Made by a program: the position numbers and the translations under genes
The notes under the pieces: generated by a model
Databases searched by the model: none
What the model was told of the DNA's origin: nothing
Seen by the model: the letters and a program-made list of their open reading frames with translations, nothing else
Assembly: GCA_050331095.1 (NCBI GenBank)
Contig: JBHJHE010000061.1
Span: 1 to 25,870 of the forward strand
Length of the DNA stretch: 25,870 nucleotides
DNA from: MED-G105 sp050331095
GTDB taxonomy: Bacteria > Pseudomonadota > Alphaproteobacteria > Caulobacterales > Parvularculaceae
Reading direction: 5' to 3'
In this document: positions 6,342-13,520 of the stretch, one piece after another
Layout: the number at the start of each line of letters is the position of its first letter
Numbering within the stretch: position 1 is the first letter of the stretch

Positions 6342-9059
6342 ATGTTGAACAAACGTTTTGCCCCCGCCGAGGCCGAGCCTCGAATCTACGCCGCGTGGGA
6401 GGCCGCCGGAGCGTTCAAGCCCGCCGACGACCCGGACGCAGAGCCCTTCACGATCGTGATCCCGCCGCCAAACGTGACGGGATCCCTGCACATGGGCCAC
6501 GCGCTCAATAATACGCTTCAGGACGTTTTGTGCCGCTTCGAGCGCATGCGCGGAAAGTCCGTGCTCTGGCAGGTGGGGCTCGACCACGCCGGCATCGCGA
6601 CGCAGATGGTCGTCGCGCGCCAGATGGCCGAGCGCGGCGAGCCGAGGCGGACAGAGATAGGCCGCGAGAGGTTCATCGAAAAAGTCTGGGCCTGGAAGGC
6701 CGAAAGCGGCGGCCAGATCATCAACCAGCTGAAGCGCCTCGGCGCGACCTGCGACTGGTCGCGCGAACGCTTCACCATGGACGAGGGCCTGTCGCGCGCG
6801 GTTGTGAAGGTGTTCGTCCAGCTTTACGAGCAGGGCCTCATCTATCGCGACAAACGGCTCGTAAACTGGGACCCGAAGTTCGAAACCGCGATCTCAGACC
6901 TCGAAGTGGAGAACACTGAGGTCGACGGACATTTCTGGCACTTCAAGTATCCGCTTGAGAACGGCGACACGTATGAGTTTCCGATAGCGTTCGACGAGGA
7001 CGGAACGCCGACCGAGTTCGAGACGCGCGACTACATCTCCATCGCCACGACCCGGCCGGAGACGATGCTCGGCGACGGCGCCGTCGCGGTGCATCCGGAT
7101 GATAGGCGTTACGCGCCGATCGTCGGGAAGCGCTGCCACATCCCCGTCGGCGACGACAATGACGGCAAGGGCCGGCTCATTCCGATCGTCACCGACGACT
7201 ATCCGGATCCGGACTTCGGCTCCGGCGCGGTGAAGATCACCGGCGCCCATGATTTCAACGACTATCAGGTGGCGAAGCGCAACGACATCGAGATGTTCGT
7301 CCTGATGGATACGAAAGCGCGAATGCTAGACGCGCCCTACGTGCCGGCGAAGTATCGCGGGCTCGACCGTTACAAGGCGCGAGAGGCCGTCGTCGCCGAC
7401 ATCGACGCGCGCGGCCTGATGATCAACGTCGAAGACAAGAAGATCGTGCAGCCCTTCGGCGACCGCTCCGGCGTCGTGATCGAACCCATGCTGACGGACC
7501 AGTGGTACGTCAACACCGAGGCGCTCGCCAAGCGCGCGGTCGAGGCCGTGGAGAAGGGCGAGACGCGATTCGTGCCCGACAACTGGGCGAAGACCTATTA
7601 CCAGTGGATGCGGAACATCGAGCCCTGGTGCATCTCCCGCCAGCTCTGGTGGGGGCACAGGATCCCGGCTTGGCACGCGCCCGGCGGCGAGATCTTCGTC
7701 GCCGAGACGGAAGCCCAAGCAAGAGAAATGGCTCGCGCGACTCTCGGGACGGACGATGGTCTTGAGCGAGACCCCGACGTTCTCGACACTTGGTTCTCCT
7801 CCGGCCTGTGGCCGTTCTCGACGCTCGGCTGGCCGGACGAAACGCCGGAGCTCGCGGCGCGCTACCCGACGAGCGTCCTCGTCACGGCGTTCGACATCAT
7901 CTTTTTCTGGGTGGCGCGGATGATGATGCAGGGCCTCAACGTCATGGACGAAGTTCCGTTCAAGGACGTCTATATGCACGCCCTAGTGCTCGACGAGCAC
8001 GGACAAAAAATGTCGAAGTCGAAGGGCAACGTCATCGACCCCCTGGCGCTGATCGACAGATACGGCGCGGACCCCTTACGCTTCACGCTCGCGGCGATGG
8101 CCGCGCAGGGGCGCAACATCCGGCTCTCCGAGCAGCGCATCGAGGGGTACCGGAACTTTTCGACGAAGCTCTGGAACGCGGCGAAGTTCGCGGAAATCAA
8201 CGGATGCAAGGTCGACCCGGCTTTCGATCCGGCCGCGGCGCGCGAGACCTTGAGCCGCTGGATCGTCCACGAGACGGCGCGATGCGCCGCCGAGACGACC
8301 GAGGCGCTGGAAGCCTATCGCTTCAACGACGCGGCGGGCGCGGTCTATCGCTTCGCCTGGAACGTTTTCTGCGACTGGCACCTGGAGTTCGCCAAACCCG
8401 TTCTTCAGGGGCCGGACGGGCCTGCGAAGGACGAGGTCCGCGCCGCGACGGCCTGGTGCCTCGACCAGATCCTGAAGCTTCTCCACCCATTCATGCCCTT
8501 CGTCACCGAGGAGCTGTGGGGGGCGCTCGCCGAGCGCGACCGACATCTCATCCTCGCCGACTGGCCGGTCGACTTGCCGAGCGCGCCGGAAGCGGCCGAG
8601 GAGATCAACTGGGCGCTCGACCTGATCACGCAGATCCGGTCAGTGCGCCAGGCGGTGGATCTGCCCGCGGGCGACAAGTTTCCGCTCGTTTGCGTCGAGC
8701 CGGACGATCTGCTGGCGGACCGTCTGGCGCTGCACGCCCCCCTGATCGAGCGCCTTGCGCGGCTGGAGGGGGTTAGCGCCGCGCGCGACGGCGATGCCCC
8801 GCGCGGCGTCGCCCTGGTGTCCGGCGGCGCGACTTACGTCATCGACATCGCCGGCGCGGTCGACCCGGACGCCGTGCGGGCGCGCCTCGATAAGGAAATC
8901 GCCAAAGCCGACAAGGAGATCGGGATCGTCGACAAGAAGCTCGCCAACAAGAACTTCGTCGACCGCGCGCCGGCCGAAGTCGTCGACGAACAGCGCGAGC
9001 GCCGCGCTGGCTACGCCGCCGAGCGCGACAAGCTCGCCGCCGCGCTCGCCCGGCTTTGA
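6342..9059 (+). CDS. valS: Valyl-tRNA synthetase
   Basis: Class Ia synthetase charging tRNA-Val in the cytoplasm; 905 aa, close to the family norm. Visible in order are PPPNVTGSLHMGH with the HIGH-type motif (residues 50-53), the editing (CP1) domain with TTRPETMLGDGAVAVHP, the WCISRQLWWGHRIPAW segment, DVLDTWFSSGLWP, the KMSKS loop (residues 556-560), an anticodon-binding helical domain, and a C-terminal Lys/Glu-rich coiled coil (IAKADKEIGIVDKKLANKNFV). The start at 6342 gives the expected MLNKRF N-terminus, yet no Shine-Dalgarno precedes it because a terminator U-tract fills the space. The gene ends 5 bp before the stop of the convergent DoxX-like gene. Confidence 0.98.
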   Translation: MLNKRFAPAEAEPRIYAAWEAAGAFKPADDPDAEPFTIVIPPPNVTGSLHMGHALNNTLQDVLCRFERMRGKSVLWQVGLDHAGIATQMVVARQMAERGEPRRTEIGRERFIEKVWAWKAESGGQIINQLKRLGATCDWSRERFTMDEGLSRAVVKVFVQLYEQGLIYRDKRLVNWDPKFETAISDLEVENTEVDGHFWHFKYPLENGDTYEFPIAFDEDGTPTEFETRDYISIATTRPETMLGDGAVAVHPDDRRYAPIVGKRCHIPVGDDNDGKGRLIPIVTDDYPDPDFGSGAVKITGAHDFNDYQVAKRNDIEMFVLMDTKARMLDAPYVPAKYRGLDRYKAREAVVADIDARGLMINVEDKKIVQPFGDRSGVVIEPMLTDQWYVNTEALAKRAVEAVEKGETRFVPDNWAKTYYQWMRNIEPWCISRQLWWGHRIPAWHAPGGEIFVAETEAQAREMARATLGTDDGLERDPDVLDTWFSSGLWPFSTLGWPDETPELAARYPTSVLVTAFDIIFFWVARMMMQGLNVMDEVPFKDVYMHALVLDEHGQKMSKSKGNVIDPLALIDRYGADPLRFTLAAMAAQGRNIRLSEQRIEGYRNFSTKLWNAAKFAEINGCKVDPAFDPAAARETLSRWIVHETARCAAETTEALEAYRFNDAAGAVYRFAWNVFCDWHLEFAKPVLQGPDGPAKDEVRAATAWCLDQILKLLHPFMPFVTEELWGALAERDRHLILADWPVDLPSAPEAAEEINWALDLITQIRSVRQAVDLPAGDKFPLVCVEPDDLLADRLALHAPLIERLARLEGVSAARDGDAPRGVALVSGGATYVIDIAGAVDPDAVRARLDKEIAKADKEIGIVDKKLANKNFVDRAPAEVVDEQRERRAGYAAERDKLAAALARL

Positions 9060-9064
9060 TCAGC

Positions 9065-9463
9065 CTAACGCCGTCCCAGAGTGAAGAGCGTGTCCTCGCC
9101 GCGCATCAGGAACAGGGCGAGGAGGGCGCCGAACACCGGGATCGCGGCGATGAAGAGGTGGTTGATGCTCTCGTAAGGGTTGAGCAGCTTTTCGTAGGTG
9201 AGAAGCGTGCCGATCCCATGGGTGACGAGCAGAAACCCATAGGTCCAGAACCGCGCGATACCGAAAAAGAAGAGCACGATCACCAGCGACTGCACGCCGC
9301 CCACGACGTAGGAGCCCGTCGCCGGCAGGCTTTCGACGAGGTAGAACGACTTCCAGATGGCGGCCGTCGTGTCGGGCTTGATGAATTTCTCGATCGCCCA
9401 GACGGCGAAAAAGATCGTCAGCGAGAGGCGGAGGGCGAAGAGCCCGAGTTTTTGCGATGACAT
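9065..9463 (-). CDS. DoxX-like small membrane protein
   Basis: A 132-aa integral membrane protein with about four hydrophobic segments: LFALRLSLTIFFAVWAIEKF, a stretch around GSYVVGGVQSLVIVLFFFGI, WTYGFLLVTHGIGTLL, and HLFIAAIPVFGALLALFL. The arrangement and the conserved-looking WAIEKFIKPD after TM1 resemble the DoxX/DoxD-like family. The function is unknown; members are linked to redox or thiosulfate metabolism in some organisms. The ATG at 9463 is preferred over the longer frame from 9532 because a purine-rich GGGGAAG lies just upstream and the extra 23 residues look like non-coding sequence. The neighbouring oxidoreductase on the same strand ends 112 bp upstream of this start. Confidence 0.7.
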   Translation of the reverse strand: MSSQKLGLFALRLSLTIFFAVWAIEKFIKPDTTAAIWKSFYLVESLPATGSYVVGGVQSLVIVLFFFGIARFWTYGFLLVTHGIGTLLTYEKLLNPYESINHLFIAAIPVFGALLALFLMRGEDTLFTLGRR

Positions 9464-9575
9464 GGCTTCCCCGAAACATTGCTTCGCTGAGGCGCGTGGC
9501 GCATTCGCCGACGTCGCGCAAGCGTTTCCCACGGCTCCCCACGCGCTCGTGAGCCAGCGAAGTGGGACCGAAGGC

Positions 9576-10586
9576 TCAGTCGACCGTCAAAACGACCTTG
9601 CCTTGCGCGGCGCGCGTCTCGATCAACTGTAACGCGTCAGCGGCGTCTTCGAGTGGAAAACGCGCCGTGATCCGCGGTTTGACGCGGCCCTCTTCGTACC
9701 AGCGGAACAACTCCGCCACATGGGCGTCGTGGCGCGCCGGGTCGCGCAACGTGAACGCGCCCCAGAAGACGCCGACGATCGAGGCGCTCTTGAGCAGGGT
9801 GAGATTGAGCGGCGGCGCTGGAATGCCGGCCGGAAAGCCGACGACCAGAAAGCGCCCGTCCCAGCCGAGCGCGCGCAAAGCGGGTTCGGCGTAGTCGCCG
9901 CCGACGGGGTCAAGCGCGACGTCGACGCCTTCGCTGCGCCCGAGCCGGCCGGCGGCGGCTTTGATCTCGGCGGAGAACGCTTTTTGCGCGGTTCGGTCGA
10001 GGGCCCCCCGCGCATAAACGATCGCCTCGTCGGCGCCGAGGTCGCGGCAGAAGGCGGCTTTCTCGTCGCTTGAGACGGCGGCCACCGTCCTTGCGCCCAT
10101 GGCTTTCGCGACCTCGATCGCCGCCGCGCCGACGCCCCCCGCCGCGCCGAGGACCAGAACCGCTTCGTCAGGCTGGAGCCGGCCGCGGTCTTTCAGAGCG
10201 TAGTGCGCCGTGCCGTAGGTGAGCAGAAACGCCGCGGCTTCGTCGAAGGGCATGGCGTCGGGGATCTTCTTCACCTGCGCGCGGGGCGCCACGAAATGGG
10301 TCGCATATCCCCCGTTGACGCCGCCGGCGAGAACCCGGTCGCCGACGGCGAGCCCGTCGCAATCCGCGCCGAGCGCCTCGACGACGCCGGCGACTTCTCC
10401 GCCCGGCGCAAACGGCCGCGGCGGCTTGAACTGGTAAAGATCGCGGATGATCAGCGTGTCCGGGAAATTGACGCCGGCGGCTTTGACGGCGATCCGCGCT
10501 TCGCCGCGTCCCGGGTCCGGCGTTTCGCTTTCGGTGAGAGTCAGGGTTTCGGGTCCGCCCGGCGCGGCGCTTCGCATCGATTTCAC
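9576..10586 (-). CDS. NADPH:quinone oxidoreductase family protein (zinc-free MDR)
   Basis: A medium-chain dehydrogenase/reductase of the quinone oxidoreductase (zeta-crystallin-like) type, 336 aa. The GroES-like N-terminal domain contains AAGVNFPDTLIIRDLYQ and PGGEVAGVVE (61-70), with none of the catalytic-zinc cysteine pattern of alcohol dehydrogenases. The Rossmann NADPH site is GAAGGVG (147-153), followed by DPVGG and a C-terminal ARFPLEDAADALQLIETRAAQGKVVL. The usual reaction is NADPH-dependent one- or two-electron reduction of quinones or enones. I choose GTG at 10586 since GGAG lies 7 nt upstream; ATG at 10577 is the alternative. The much longer frame to 10838 is not family-like. It is divergent from the gene at 10937. 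Confidence 0.9.
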   Translation of the reverse strand: MKSMRSAAPGGPETLTLTESETPDPGRGEARIAVKAAGVNFPDTLIIRDLYQFKPPRPFAPGGEVAGVVEALGADCDGLAVGDRVLAGGVNGGYATHFVAPRAQVKKIPDAMPFDEAAAFLLTYGTAHYALKDRGRLQPDEAVLVLGAAGGVGAAAIEVAKAMGARTVAAVSSDEKAAFCRDLGADEAIVYARGALDRTAQKAFSAEIKAAAGRLGRSEGVDVALDPVGGDYAEPALRALGWDGRFLVVGFPAGIPAPPLNLTLLKSASIVGVFWGAFTLRDPARHDAHVAELFRWYEEGRVKPRITARFPLEDAADALQLIETRAAQGKVVLTVD

Positions 10587-10936
10587 AAGTCGGCTCCGTC
10601 GTATCGCGGACGAATAAGACCACGGACGGGCGCGGTCGAAAACGGCGCGGCGCAGCAGGCCGTCCGACGCAGCCGTGATCGTCAGTGAGCGATTTGTTTT
10701 ATTGCGCGTCGACGCGAAGCTCCCATGTCGGAACAAGCGGAGTGGTCGGTTGAGTGGAATGAAGTTTGGAACGCTTTCCTTCGATCCGGATCGACGCCGT
10801 CCCCCGGCGCGTCCTCCCATTATGGCGGACCGCCCCAATTCGCCGCGAAATTTTCCAATTCGGCCCTCGTTTCGGCCGTGGGCGGCGGGTCTTTTGACAA
10901 TGCGCGGAAAACTGAGGCGCGACAGGAGAAGGCGAT
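10587..10936. other. Divergent intergenic region, 350 bp
   Basis: This gap separates the minus-strand quinone oxidoreductase from the plus-strand gene at 10937, so both promoters should be here. A consensus TTGACA (10894-10899) faces the rightward gene, but no recognisable -10 lies 16-18 bp downstream. The stretch around 10685-10702 is locally AT-rich. A short open frame at 10725-10967 overlaps the downstream gene and has no good ribosome-binding site. I see no RNA gene or long inverted repeat. Confidence 0.4.
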
Positions 10937-11530
10937 ATGGCGAAAGCGCTTAGCACCTGGGACCTGAACGGCGGCGGACCCCGCGGTCGCCGCACGCGCC
11001 ACGCGCCGCGTCGCGGCGGCCGTGACGCCCGCCTCGCCGCGAGCGTCGGCTACGAAAAACCGGCGGCGCTGAGCGCGGGCTACAACGTGCGCGGCGACGC
11101 CTACGGCGGCGGGCTCGGCCGGGGGGCGAGACGGCTTTCCTCGCCCTTGTCGTTCTTGCGGTGCACGGCGCAGGGGGCCTGCGCCGGTCTTCTGGGCGTC
11201 ATCGGCGGGATGCATCTCACCGGCGCGCTCCCCGAACAGCTTCGCTCGATCGAATCGATCGCGGCCCTCGACGTCGGCGGCTTTGGCGCCCTCGGCGGAT
11301 CGGTCCTCGGAGCGGGCCTGCCCGGCGTCATCGAACTCGTCGGCGCCGCTGCGCTTTTCCTCAGCGCGGGTCGCGGTCTTGGACGAATCCTGGGCTTGAT
11401 GGGGTTCGCGGCGTTCATCGCGCTCCAGGCCCAGGGCGTCGAAACCGGCGACATCGCCGAGCGCGTCCGGGAGCTTGCGGAGGTCGCGTTGGGCGCGGCG
11501 CAGCGTCTGATCGGCCCCCACGCGCTCTAA
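10937..11530 (+). CDS. Orphan membrane protein with Arg/Gly-rich N-terminus
   Basis: I do not recognise this 197-aa protein. The first 70 residues are Arg/Gly-rich and likely cytoplasmic (GPRGRRTRHAPRRGGRDARL). Hydrophobic segments follow at about 71-97 (with two Cys, C76 and C82), about 113-145 and 147-167, then an amphipathic C-terminal helix (DIAERVRELAEVALGAAQRL). The second and third segments are Gly-rich (GGFGALGGSVLGAGLPG), suggesting tight helix packing. The start is strong: AGGAG at 10924-10928 sits 8 nt before ATG. It is monocistronic, being followed by a robust terminator at 11629-11672. No function can be inferred; it could be an envelope-associated or nucleic-acid-tethering membrane protein, but that is speculation. 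Confidence 0.75.
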   Translation: MAKALSTWDLNGGGPRGRRTRHAPRRGGRDARLAASVGYEKPAALSAGYNVRGDAYGGGLGRGARRLSSPLSFLRCTAQGACAGLLGVIGGMHLTGALPEQLRSIESIAALDVGGFGALGGSVLGAGLPGVIELVGAAALFLSAGRGLGRILGLMGFAAFIALQAQGVETGDIAERVRELAEVALGAAQRLIGPHAL

Positions 11531-11628
11531 GCAGCGAAAGAGTTTGGCGTCGGCGCGATTGAACCGCGCGGGCCGCAAAAAAGACAACCGAATGCGCCGG
11601 CGGGGCCGGCCGAACGACCCCTCCCGAA

Positions 11629-11672
11629 GCCCGGCGGCTCCCTGCGTACCAGGGACCGCCGGGCGCCTTTTT
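11629..11672 (+). terminator. Rho-independent terminator
   Basis: GCCCGGCGG-c-TCCCTG and CAGGGACCGCCGGGC pair in a stem of about 15 bp with one bulged C and a short loop, followed by GCC and five T residues. It ends the transcript of the membrane-protein gene at 10937 about 100 bp past its stop and insulates metG. Confidence 0.8.
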
Positions 11673-11791
11673 CACCAGCTTTTTCCGGTCGCTTCGGTTG
11701 TTGTCAGCCTTACTTGAAACGGCGTAGACGTCGGCGGTCAGCGCGCTGGCGACGGCGTCGGGTCGCGCGTTTCCTTGAAAAGGCGCGATCC

Positions 11792-13510
11792 TTGGCCCGC
11801 ATCCTCGTCACGTCCGCACTGCCCTACATCAACGGCGTCAAGCATCTCGGCAATCTGGTCGGATCGATGCTGCCGGCTGACGTCTACGCCCGCTATCAGC
11901 GCGCGCGGGGGCATGAGGTGTTGTTCATCTGCGCGACGGACGAGCACGGCACGCCGGCGGAGCTCGCCGCGCGCGCGGCGGGGCAGACGGTCGAGCGCTA
12001 CTGCGCCGAGCAGCACGAAATCCAGAAGCGCGCCGGTGAGGCGTTCGGCTTGTCGTTCGACTATTTCGGAAGGTCGTCGAGCCCGCAAAACGCCGAACTC
12101 ACCCAGCACTTCGCCGCCGCGCTCGAAGCCAAGGGGCTGATTGAGGAGCGTACGGACAAACAGGTCTATTCGCTCGACGACCAGCGTTTCCTTCCGGATC
12201 GGTATGTCGAGGGAACGTGTCCGAACTGCGGCTATGAAAAAGCGCGCGGCGACCAGTGCGACAATTGCGGAACGCTCCTTGATCCGAAGGATCTGAAGGA
12301 CGCCTATTCCGCGATCTCCGGCTCGCGCAACATCGAACTGCGCGAAACGAAGCATCTCCACCTGTTGCAGTCGAAAATGCAGGGGCGGATCGAAAAGTGG
12401 GTGGCCGGCAAGACGGAGTGGCCGCACCTAACGCGGTCGATCGCGCTCAAATGGCTGAAGGAAGGCCTTCAGGACCGCTCGATCACGCGCGACCTTTACT
12501 GGGGCGTCAAAGTGCGCGTCGACGGCGTTCCGCGGCCCGGCTTCGAAGAGAAAGTGTTCTACGTCTGGTTCGACGCGCCGATCGAATATATCGGCGCCAC
12601 GCGGGAATGGGCCGAAGCCGATCCGTCGGCGGGCCGCGACTGGCGGTCCTGGTGGCGTCTCGACGCCGGCGCGCAGGACGTGCGCTATGTCCAGTTGATG
12701 GGCAAGGACAATGTGGCGTTCCACGCCGTTTCGTTCCCGTGCACCCTATTGGGCTCCGAGGAGCCCTGGAAGACGGTCGATGCGCTGAAGTCGATGAACT
12801 GGCTTACGTGGTACGGCGGCAAGTTCTCCACGAGTCAGAACCGGGGCGTCTTTATGGATCAGGCGCTTGATATTCTGCCAGCGGATTATTGGCGCTGGCA
12901 CCTGATGGCGAATGCGCCGGAATCCGATGACGCGTCGTTCACGCTGGAGCATTTCGCAAGCGTCGTGAACAAGGACCTCGCTGACGTGCTCGGCAACTTC
13001 GTCAATCGGGTCACGCGGTTTTGCGCCTCGCGCTTCGGCGAGGCCGTTCCTGAAGCCGGATCCTACGGCGCGGTTGAAGAGAAGCTTCGTGCGACGCTCG
13101 GAGCCAAGATCGACGCCTACGAAGCGGCGCTGGAGGCGATGGAGTTCCGCAAGGCGTTCGCCGAGCTCCGCGGGATCTGGGTCGCCGGCAATGAGTATCT
13201 GCAAATCGCGGAGCCTTGGAAAACGATCAAGACGGACGAAGCGGCGGCGGCGGCGTCCGTGCGCGCGGCGCTCAATCTGATCGTTCTCTTCGCGGCGCTG
13301 TCGGCGCCCGTCATCCCGTCGACGGCGCGGGCGATGTTCGAGACGTTCGGTCTTGACCCGGACGATCCCGCGATCCGCTGGCCGGAGGACCGCTCGCGCC
13401 TGCTTGACGCGCTCGAGCCGGGGCGCGCGTTCTCCCCGCCGCCGGTGCTCTTCGCGAAGATCGAAGAGACGCAGCTTGACGAGTGGCGCAAGCGCTTCGG
13501 CGCGGATTGA
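11792..13510 (+). CDS. metG: Methionyl-tRNA synthetase
   Basis: Class Ia synthetase charging initiator and elongator tRNA-Met; 572 aa, with no C-terminal dimerisation domain visible, as in many alphaproteobacterial forms. The Rossmann fold begins ARILVTSALPYINGVKHLGN with HLGN (18-21) as the HIGH motif. A zinc-binding knuckle has C143, C146, C156 and C159 (CPNC...CDNC). The second signature loop reads KFSTS (344-348) in place of KMSKS, as in the four-Cys MetRS class. The start is taken as TTG at 11792, with AAGG 8 nt upstream and the expected N-terminus; the open frame extends upstream to 11714 as low-complexity Arg-rich sequence that I judge non-coding. It ends 10 bp from the convergent exporter gene. 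Confidence 0.97.
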   Translation: MARILVTSALPYINGVKHLGNLVGSMLPADVYARYQRARGHEVLFICATDEHGTPAELAARAAGQTVERYCAEQHEIQKRAGEAFGLSFDYFGRSSSPQNAELTQHFAAALEAKGLIEERTDKQVYSLDDQRFLPDRYVEGTCPNCGYEKARGDQCDNCGTLLDPKDLKDAYSAISGSRNIELRETKHLHLLQSKMQGRIEKWVAGKTEWPHLTRSIALKWLKEGLQDRSITRDLYWGVKVRVDGVPRPGFEEKVFYVWFDAPIEYIGATREWAEADPSAGRDWRSWWRLDAGAQDVRYVQLMGKDNVAFHAVSFPCTLLGSEEPWKTVDALKSMNWLTWYGGKFSTSQNRGVFMDQALDILPADYWRWHLMANAPESDDASFTLEHFASVVNKDLADVLGNFVNRVTRFCASRFGEAVPEAGSYGAVEEKLRATLGAKIDAYEAALEAMEFRKAFAELRGIWVAGNEYLQIAEPWKTIKTDEAAAAASVRAALNLIVLFAALSAPVIPSTARAMFETFGLDPDDPAIRWPEDRSRLLDALEPGRAFSPPPVLFAKIEETQLDEWRKRFGAD

Positions 13511-13520
13511 CCACCCGCGT

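Noticed and set aside
10725..10967. 80-codon open frame starting with ATG in the divergent gap
   Set aside because: It overlaps the start of the well-supported gene at 10937 in another frame, lacks a good ribosome-binding site, and has no recognisable features.
11531..11791. Riboswitch or T-box controlling metG in the leader
   Set aside because: Only one terminator hairpin is present and it is explained as the end of the upstream gene; no T-box or SAM-riboswitch-like core was seen, and about 120 bp separate it from the metG start.
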